From Paenibacillus polymyxa (GTDB lineage Bacteria > Bacillota > Bacilli > Paenibacillales > Paenibacillaceae), in contig NZ_CP049783.1 in NCBI RefSeq assembly GCF_015710975.1, forward strand, positions 62,001 to 126,000: a stretch of DNA of 64,000 nt, written 5' to 3'. Of this stretch, positions 59,571-64,000 are shown piece by piece. Position numbers and translations under genes: made by a program. Positions within the stretch are counted from its first letter, which is position 1, and each line of letters starts with the position of its first letter. Below the pieces are notes generated by a model, which made no database searches, had not been told where the DNA came from, and worked only from the letters and a program-made list of their open reading frames with translations.

Positions 59571-59600
59571 GTGAATTTCAATTCATTTTTCTGTTATAAT
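59571..59600 (+). promoter_or_regulatory. Promoter region of the second XRE gene
   Basis: TGAATT-TC-AATTCA (59571-59584) is a near-perfect palindrome just before the -10 TATAAT (59595-59600, with TG two bases ahead). No good -35 is seen, so activation or an extended -10 is possible. The stretch 59417-59570 holds no gene. Confidence 0.5.
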
Positions 59601-59632
59601 GAATGAAACAATAGTCGAAGTGAGGGAAAAAA

Positions 59633-60088
59633 GTGTCTACAGTCAACAATAATTTAAATACAATCGGAGAAAGATTATTTGTACTTCGTAAGAGCAAAAA
59701 CTTGTCTATGCAAGAACTAGCAAGTCAATTGCTTATTCCTGTTTCCCGAGTAGATAATAAAGATATAGTTAGATATAAAGCCGTAGCTCAATCGACAATA
59801 AATAATATTGAAAAAGACATAAACAAACCGACTTCGGATATAATCATTGCCATATGTAATTTTTTTGACGTTTCGGCAGATTGGTTTTTAACTGGCAAAG
59901 AATACGAACCCAGAAAAGAAGAACAAGTTAAATTTTCCGCTTCAATCAAATTAGACGATAACTATGACGAACACAATGACATGCAACGTTTTATTTATGA
60001 AACGGCTATAAACTATGTTCAAAGCGATGAATTCACTGAAAAAATCACAAAAAAAATAAAAGACAAAATCAAAAAAGAGGATTCCTAA
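59633..60088 (+). CDS. Second XRE-family regulator
   Basis: 151 residues from GTG 59633 (AGTGAGGGAAAAAA). HTH: IGERLFVLRKSKNLSMQELASQLLIP...QSTINNIEKDINKPTSDIIIAICNFFDVSADWFLTGKE. An insert of about 14 residues (VSRVDNKDIVRYKA) splits the HTH region compared with standard XRE, seen in some phage repressors. Lys-rich tail. Its position next to the integrase suits control of integration or a back-up repressor. Confidence 0.82.
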   Translation: MSTVNNNLNTIGERLFVLRKSKNLSMQELASQLLIPVSRVDNKDIVRYKAVAQSTINNIEKDINKPTSDIIIAICNFFDVSADWFLTGKEYEPRKEEQVKFSASIKLDDNYDEHNDMQRFIYETAINYVQSDEFTEKITKKIKDKIKKEDS

Positions 60089-60108
60089 ATAATGGAGTCC
60101 TCTTTTGT
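60077..60108 (+). terminator. Terminator of the second XRE gene
   Basis: GAGGATTCC, loop, GGAGTCCTC and TTTTGTTTTG; the stem overlaps the last codons. Confidence 0.75.
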
Positions 60109-60263
60109 TTTGTACAGAATATTCAATTGGCTTTTAACAAGTTAACAAAACCATTGATATGACTGGTGTTAATACTGAAATTAATTCAGCATTTAACCAA
60201 CGGAGAATTCCGTTCGTCTTGATTCCACGAATTTAAGTGTTCTTTTCACATAACGAGAAAACC

Positions 60264-60656
60264 CTACTCATACACCTTCAGAAACGTATCCAACACATTC
60301 GCCACGTCAGCGCCTACCTTACAGTTTAAGCTGCCATATTGATGAAATAATAGATATGTCTCGGAATTGAATTGTGAGCTAATTTGCCTATACTCAGCGC
60401 TTGTAAATATGATATTGCGATGCTTTGCTATATGCTCTAATGCTGTTCGATTAAAAACTAACGTTAGGTCGACAACAAACTCAATTTGCTTGTAGTTAAC
60501 CACCAGTGATACATATTTCTCCTTATGATACAGCAGCACTTCGATTCTAGGCTCTTGTGTAGTAAAGGTAAAGGGATTACCTCTCAACTCGTTAACGTCC
60601 CATACAATGACAATATGATCGTCTCTACCGTTCTGAATAACAGACACGCGCTTCAA
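60264..60656 (-). CDS. Hypothetical phage protein, 130 residues
   Basis: Beta-rich: MKRVSVIQNGRDDHIVIVWDVNELRGNPFTFTTQEPRIEVLLYHKEKYVSLVVNYKQIEFVVDLTLVFNRTALEHIAKHR.... Convergent with the XRE gene, and codes leftward like the two small membrane proteins upstream. AGTAGGGGAAACTTTGA... lies before the ATG; a weak site. Not recognised. Confidence 0.6.
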   Translation of the reverse strand: MKRVSVIQNGRDDHIVIVWDVNELRGNPFTFTTQEPRIEVLLYHKEKYVSLVVNYKQIEFVVDLTLVFNRTALEHIAKHRNIIFTSAEYRQISSQFNSETYLLFHQYGSLNCKVGADVANVLDTFLKVYE

Positions 60657-60683
60657 AGTTTCCCCTACTCTCTACTATGTATA

Positions 60684-60839
60684 TTATTTTTCTAACATTC
60701 TATCTTGCATCCTAATTGGCAGATCCCATCCTAAATATTCAGTTACATATAAAACTAGAATAACTGCAAGGACAGCCAATACAAGGAATATCCATTCTCT
60801 TCGACTTTTTGGTTTTATTTTGTCCCATAATTTCTTCAT
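60684..60839 (-). CDS. Small single-helix membrane protein, 51 residues
   Basis: ATG 60839, AAGGGG 8 nt before. MKKLWDKIKPKSRREWIFLVLAVLAVILVLYVTEYLGWDLPIRMQDRMLEK: basic N-terminus, one helix, short charged end. Holin, exclusion or toxin roles are possible; nothing decides between them. Confidence 0.6.
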   Translation of the reverse strand: MKKLWDKIKPKSRREWIFLVLAVLAVILVLYVTEYLGWDLPIRMQDRMLEK

Positions 60840-60946
60840 GGTGTCAACCCCTTAGATGCATATGATTTAAGTTTACTATGGGCATGGTAAGGTTGACCAA
60901 TTGAAAAAGTTTACAATTAAAAAAAAGACACCCCAAAAGGATGACT

Positions 60947-61102
60947 TTATGTTCCAGAGAACCATCTAAATATTTTTTCAAAAAAGCTTACAAATTCATC
61001 AGATGATTCAGGTAAGTTTGAGAAAAAATAAATTAAGTAGAGTACAGCTATTATCAAAAGTATTATTTGTGTAATCGAGATATCATTTTTTGATGAATTC
61101 AA
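60947..61102 (-). CDS. Small membrane protein, 51 residues, TTG start
   Basis: TTG 61102 behind AAGGAGACTAAAACTA. MNSSKNDISITQIILLIIAVLYLIYFFSNLPESSDEFVSFFEKIFRWFSGT: one membrane helix then an amphipathic helix. A hairpin with T8 (about 60926-60949) follows the stop. Sits between the integrase promoter and the other small membrane gene. Confidence 0.58.
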   Translation of the reverse strand: MNSSKNDISITQIILLIIAVLYLIYFFSNLPESSDEFVSFFEKIFRWFSGT

Positions 61103-61187
61103 TAGTTTTAGTCTCCTTAATATGTTGTTATCCCCATTCTATCACGTTCTATATATGCTATTCAAACAAGCATCTTATCACTTTCTG

Positions 61188-61215
61188 TTGCAAAAAACGA
61201 TATATGTGATATGAT
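61188..61215 (+). promoter_or_regulatory. Integrase promoter
   Basis: TTGCAA (61188-61193), 16 bp, TATGAT (61210-61215). TTTCATTATATTT (61223-61235), the motif found in other phage control regions, lies at the transcription start. Confidence 0.6.
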
Positions 61216-61264
61216 TATTTTGTTTCATTATATTTAATTATATTTATATTTTGGGAGGGTACTT

Positions 61265-62491
61265 ATGTCAAAAGGTTCAGTCAAACTTGATGAAAAAACA
61301 GGTACATATTATTTCGTTGTGGACGTTGCGAAGAAAGGTGAGCCACGAAAGCAGAAAAAGGAACGAGGATTCAAAAGAAAGAAAGATGCACAAGCAGCTT
61401 TAACGGATTTATTAGCTCAGGTAAACAAAGGAGAGTACATTGAACCAAGCAAGATAAAATTTACAGATTATATGTTGAATGAGTGGTTAACTGAGAAAGA
61501 ACAAAACCAACATATGACTAGGCTCACAGTTGACTCGTATAAATCATACATTACAAATCACATTGAACCTTTTTTAAAAAGCAAAACGCTTGGAGAGTTA
61601 ACCACTAGTCACATAAAAGGACTCGTGAAGTATTTAAAGACGAAAAAGAGTCCACAGAACAATAAACCGCTCTCAGACTCAACTGTACAACGTATATATA
61701 ATATTGTTGTGACTGCATTAAATTATGCTGTAAAAAATGAATTGATAAAAGTCAATCCAGCTAAAAAAGTAGATCGTCCTAAAATAGCAAAGAGAAAATT
61801 GACCATCTGGAACGTCGAACAGATTCAAAAATTTCTGAGCAGTTTCGAATACAGTCGTCACTACGTTGCTTTCTTTTTAGCAATACACACAGGAATGCGG
61901 CAGGGTGAAATACTTGGACTTCCTTGGAGCAATATCGATTATCAGAATAGAATAATAATGGTGACCCAGACTTTGGAGCATGATGGAAAGGGTATTAAGC
62001 AAGGAGCGAAGACTTCTTCAGGGGTTCGTCCAATCGCTGTTTCGGATGAGGTAATCGAAGTGTTACAGAAACAACATGAAAGAGTTTATTTAGAAAAAGA
62101 AATGGCTGGAGAAATGTATGTAGACAATGATCTCGTGTGTTGTACTAATATCGGTAAACCAGTATTCCCTGACACTTTAACAAAGATGATGCGAAGAAAG
62201 ATAAAAGAATTGGAACTACCACCTATTCGATTTCATGACCTTAGACATACATCGGCTACATTAATGTTATCCATTGGAGTTCATCCAAAAGTTGTTTCTG
62301 AAAGATTGGGACATAGCAGTGTAGTAATTACATTAGACACTTATTCACATTTGCTTATGAATATGCAGTCTGATGCAACAGAAGGATTAAGCAAGTTATT
62401 GAGCAATAAAGAAGAAACAGAACCAGTAGAAATTGAAGAAAATTTGTGTGACCAAAAATGTGAACAGACCACTGAAATTAAGAAGAAGTAG
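61265..62491 (+). CDS. int: Tyrosine integrase
   Basis: 408 residues. N-terminal arm-binding domain (GSVKLDEKTGTYYFVVDVAKKGEPRKQKKERGFKRKKDAQAALTDLL), core-binding SAM-like domain (RLTVDSYKSYITNHIEPFLKS), catalytic domain with Arg212 (HTGMRQGEILGL), His324 and Arg327 (HDLRHTS), His350 (LGHSS) and Tyr360 (LDTYSHL). All catalytic residues are present. Directs insertion at the met riboswitch site; attR follows 60 bp after the stop. Site GGGAGGGTACTT before ATG. Confidence 0.94.
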   Translation: MSKGSVKLDEKTGTYYFVVDVAKKGEPRKQKKERGFKRKKDAQAALTDLLAQVNKGEYIEPSKIKFTDYMLNEWLTEKEQNQHMTRLTVDSYKSYITNHIEPFLKSKTLGELTTSHIKGLVKYLKTKKSPQNNKPLSDSTVQRIYNIVVTALNYAVKNELIKVNPAKKVDRPKIAKRKLTIWNVEQIQKFLSSFEYSRHYVAFFLAIHTGMRQGEILGLPWSNIDYQNRIIMVTQTLEHDGKGIKQGAKTSSGVRPIAVSDEVIEVLQKQHERVYLEKEMAGEMYVDNDLVCCTNIGKPVFPDTLTKMMRRKIKELELPPIRFHDLRHTSATLMLSIGVHPKVVSERLGHSSVVITLDTYSHLLMNMQSDATEGLSKLLSNKEETEPVEIEENLCDQKCEQTTEIKKK

Positions 62492-62496
62492 TAAGC

Positions 62497-62540
62497 AAAA
62501 CCCTTGATACATAAGGATTTTTTGATAAGGCTATAATAAA
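62497..62540 (+). other. Right arm-type integrase sites (inferred)
   Basis: AAAACCCTTGATACATAAGG (62497-62516) and TAAGGCTATAATAAA (62526-62540) are inverted near-copies of elements on the left side (11934-11954 and 11905-11918). Confidence 0.5.
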
Positions 62541-62550
62541 ATCATCTTAT

Positions 62551-62565
62551 CTGCTCTTGATAAGA
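62551..62565 (+). other. attR core (CTGCTCTTGATAAGA)
   Basis: Same 15 bases and orientation as 11882-11896. Right of it the AT-rich phage sequence changes to host-like sequence. Confidence 0.8.
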
Positions 62566-62758
62566 TTTCGCTATATTCATTTTGGGTTCACAAAGTTCTT
62601 GTTGTTCACTTTAATGCATCGGCTGGGCTTCGTCAAGATGGACTTGTAAATTTGTGCCCTGCATTCACATTTTGTCTACCTTTTCCATAGGTTAAATCAT
62701 ATCCCCCCTTTCGCAGAAGCTCATATGACTGCTGTTGATTTAGCCCATGATTTTGCCC

Positions 62759-62787
62759 TTGAAAGGCCGTAGGCCGAGCGTTATACT
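62759..62787 (+). promoter_or_regulatory. corA promoter
   Basis: TTGAAA (62759-62764), 17 bp, TATACT (62782-62787). Transcription would start near 62794, 320 nt ahead of corA. The stretch 62566-62758 holds no gene; before insertion it would have held the met promoter. Confidence 0.6.
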
Positions 62788-62793
62788 ATACAA

Positions 62794-63115
62794 GTGCTAA
62801 TAGGCAAAAATACGGTGCAACAGTGTAGATTAGAGTGTTTTCTTCGATACTGTGGCAACCTAAAAAAGAACATTTGTGAGGTGAATCCGGAATGGAAGGC
62901 GACCCGAGTCCGAATAGGCGGCGATCCCTGAACAACAGCATAGGAATGACTTCAGCTTGCCGAAAGACGGGACGCCAGGCTCCGCATGCTCCAAAAGCCT
63001 TCTGCTTTTGATGGTATGCACGCTTACCCGCACCGGCTAACTGGCTAACTGAGTCCATTCCTTATGCTTAAGGTAAACGTATTTCCGTTACGACGGAGCA
63101 TAAGGAGTGACATAT
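62794..63115 (+). promoter_or_regulatory. Long structured corA leader, candidate riboswitch
   Basis: GC-rich, with many hairpins, for example around CCAAAAGC...GCTTTTG (62990-63010). The last stem CCTTATGCT (63060-63068) with AGCATAAGG (63097-63105) holds the ribosome site AAGGAGTGA. Magnesium-dependent control would suit a CorA gene, but M-box landmarks (GUUAGGUGAGGCUCC, GCUUGUCCUAUGC) are not clear, so the class stays open. A minus-strand frame (62786-63058) here is a shadow. Confidence 0.5.
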
Positions 63116-64000
63116 ATGAAAATCCGTTTGGTTAACAACGGGGTTTTTACCCCTGTCGAAGAAATTGAAATGGCGCTCACTGCACCGGCAGAAGGCTTTT
63201 ATTGGATTGATGCCGATGTCGAGGATCTGACAGTGCTTCAGCCCTTATTTTCTATGCATGATCTTGCAGTAGAAGACTGTTTGAGTGAAGAAGAACAGCG
63301 TCCAAAGATTGAAATTTATGAAAGCCATTATTTTATCGTTGTAAATAGTATTCGTTTTGATGATGAAGAAATATTTTTGCGTGCTTTGAACATTTTTCTC
63401 GGCCGCCATTTTATCATTACGGTGACCAAGCAGAAAATCAATGAGCTTCGTACTCTCAAGCCTATGCTGTGGGAGCAGGAAGTTAGCCAGCCTGACCGTT
63501 TTATGTATCTGTTGGTCGATTTGATCGTTGATAACTATTTTCTGGTTGGTGACCGGATTGAAGTTCGTATTGAAAAGCTGGAAGAAGACATTCTGATGCA
63601 TACGAAAAAGTCGCACTTGAACGAAATCATCGGCTTGCGCAGTGAGATTTTATGGCTAAAAAAAGTGCTCGGCCCGCAAAAGGAAGTCATCAATACCCTG
63701 AACAAACGGGATTTGCGGCTTATCGACGATCAACTACAAAAATATTTTAGCGACATTTATGAAAATGCTGTGAAAATTTCGGAGACTTTCGAAACTTATC
63801 GCGACTTGATGGGGAACCTTAGAGAAGCTTATCAGTCAAGTATCGCCAACCGTGCTAATGAAATCATGCGTGTGTTTACCGCCATTACAACCGTATTTAT
63901 GCCGTTGACGGTCATTACCGGAATATATGGGATGAACTTTGATAATATGCCTGAGCTTCATACACGTTATGGTTATTTTGTCGTCATTGGGATTATGGTG
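63116..64000 (+). CDS. corA: CorA-family magnesium transporter (cut by window edge)
   Basis: First 295 residues visible. Cytoplasmic alpha/beta domain (EGFYWIDADVEDLTVLQPLFSMHDLAVEDCLSEEEQRPKIEIYESHYFIVVNSIRFDDEEIFLRALNIFLGRHFIITVTKQ), long stalk helix (LDRLEEDIL-like IEKLEEDILMHTKKS..., IANRANEIMRVFTAITTVFMPLTVITGIYGMNFDNMPEL) with the GMN filter motif, and start of the second helix. Imports Mg2+ (or Co2+/Ni2+) as a pentamer. The end lies outside the window. Confidence 0.94.
   Translation, partial: MKIRLVNNGVFTPVEEIEMALTAPAEGFYWIDADVEDLTVLQPLFSMHDLAVEDCLSEEEQRPKIEIYESHYFIVVNSIRFDDEEIFLRALNIFLGRHFIITVTKQKINELRTLKPMLWEQEVSQPDRFMYLLVDLIVDNYFLVGDRIEVRIEKLEEDILMHTKKSHLNEIIGLRSEILWLKKVLGPQKEVINTLNKRDLRLIDDQLQKYFSDIYENAVKISETFETYRDLMGNLREAYQSSIANRANEIMRVFTAITTVFMPLTVITGIYGMNFDNMPELHTRYGYFVVIGIMV

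Larger units (their letters stand above)
11882..62565. mobile_element. SPbeta-like prophage of about 50.7 kb
   Basis: Bounded by 15-bp direct repeats, with a tyrosine integrase at the right end and an excisionase-like gene at the left. It holds terminase, portal, capsid, tail tube, tape measure and tail-tip genes, a YonO-like RNA polymerase, regulators and toxins, and is clearly richer in A+T than both flanks. Late genes all read leftward. All major structural frames are open, so it may be functional. It is far smaller than SPbeta (about 134 kb), and no DNA polymerase gene is seen. A typical holin-amidase cassette is also not visible. Confidence 0.9.

Noticed and set aside
11934..62516. The 20-bp element AAAACCCTTG...TAAGG as att core
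   Set aside because: The two copies are inverted and differ at two places, whereas excision needs direct repeats; the 15-bp repeat fits better.
62786..63058. 90-residue minus-strand frame ahead of corA
   Set aside because: It lies across the structured leader and lacks a ribosome site; its codons follow the hairpins.
62794..63115. Cobalamin or M-box riboswitch call for the corA leader
   Set aside because: Only loose similarity to short motifs; the conserved blocks are not in order.

Overview
The window is a Gram-positive, spore-forming chromosome, most like Paenibacillus: sigma-G-type promoter and gamma-type small acid-soluble spore protein, YtxC, a futalosine-pathway menaquinone gene (mqnC), a SAM-I riboswitch met operon, and GC-richer flanks. 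Into it is inserted a complete-looking AT-rich prophage of about 50.7 kb (11882-62565). Nothing was run against a database; names rest on motifs, gene order and family knowledge.

Left host flank (1-11881): an HtrA-type protease (cut by the window edge), a spore protein, a 3D-domain protein, ytxC, a small exported protein, the khtT-khtU potassium/proton antiporter pair, a YitT-type membrane protein behind an 11-codon leader ORF, mqnC, and metA-metI-metC reading leftwards under a SAM riboswitch. Right host flank (62566-64000): a 320-nt leader and corA (cut by the window edge).

Prophage: 15-bp direct repeats (11882-11896 and 62551-62565) are the likely attL and attR. The left copy is the 5' strand of helix P1 of the met SAM riboswitch, so the phage sits exactly at the start of that RNA. 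From left to right: (i) an excisionase-like gene and about 20 small, mostly unrecognised genes, all leftward (12.1-19.6 kb); (ii) a defence/addiction-like cluster with a lone MazF-like toxin, a GNAT-XRE fusion with a small basic partner under two tandem palindromes, and a type I holin-like toxin with an antisense RNA (19.6-22.3 kb); (iii) an exported stalk/ankyrin protein; (iv) the leftward late module (23.2-46.9 kb): tail tip, 2350-residue tape measure with NlpC/P60 and transglycosylase domains, tail tube, connector proteins, major capsid, protease with nested scaffold, portal, terminase; (v) a leftward unit of SF2 helicase, a single-chain RNA polymerase resembling SPbeta YonO (DLDGD at residues 575-579), and a zinc-finger protein (47.2-52.7 kb); (vi) regulators and small membrane proteins (53.6-61.1 kb), and the tyrosine integrase (61.3-62.5 kb).

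The most interesting part is the link between the YonO-like polymerase and the late genes. The late module is punctuated by several strong hairpins or intrinsic terminators, including one directly before the tape measure gene, so a processive phage polymerase that ignores them, or several local promoters, must be assumed. Further points: a structured RNA ahead of the polymerase gene, a 35-bp identical patch shared by an early gene and the tail-tip gene, recurrent regulatory motifs, and symmetric integrase arm sites. I found no ordinary endolysin/holin cassette, no arbitrium receptor, no phage DNA polymerase, no tRNA and no CRISPR array.
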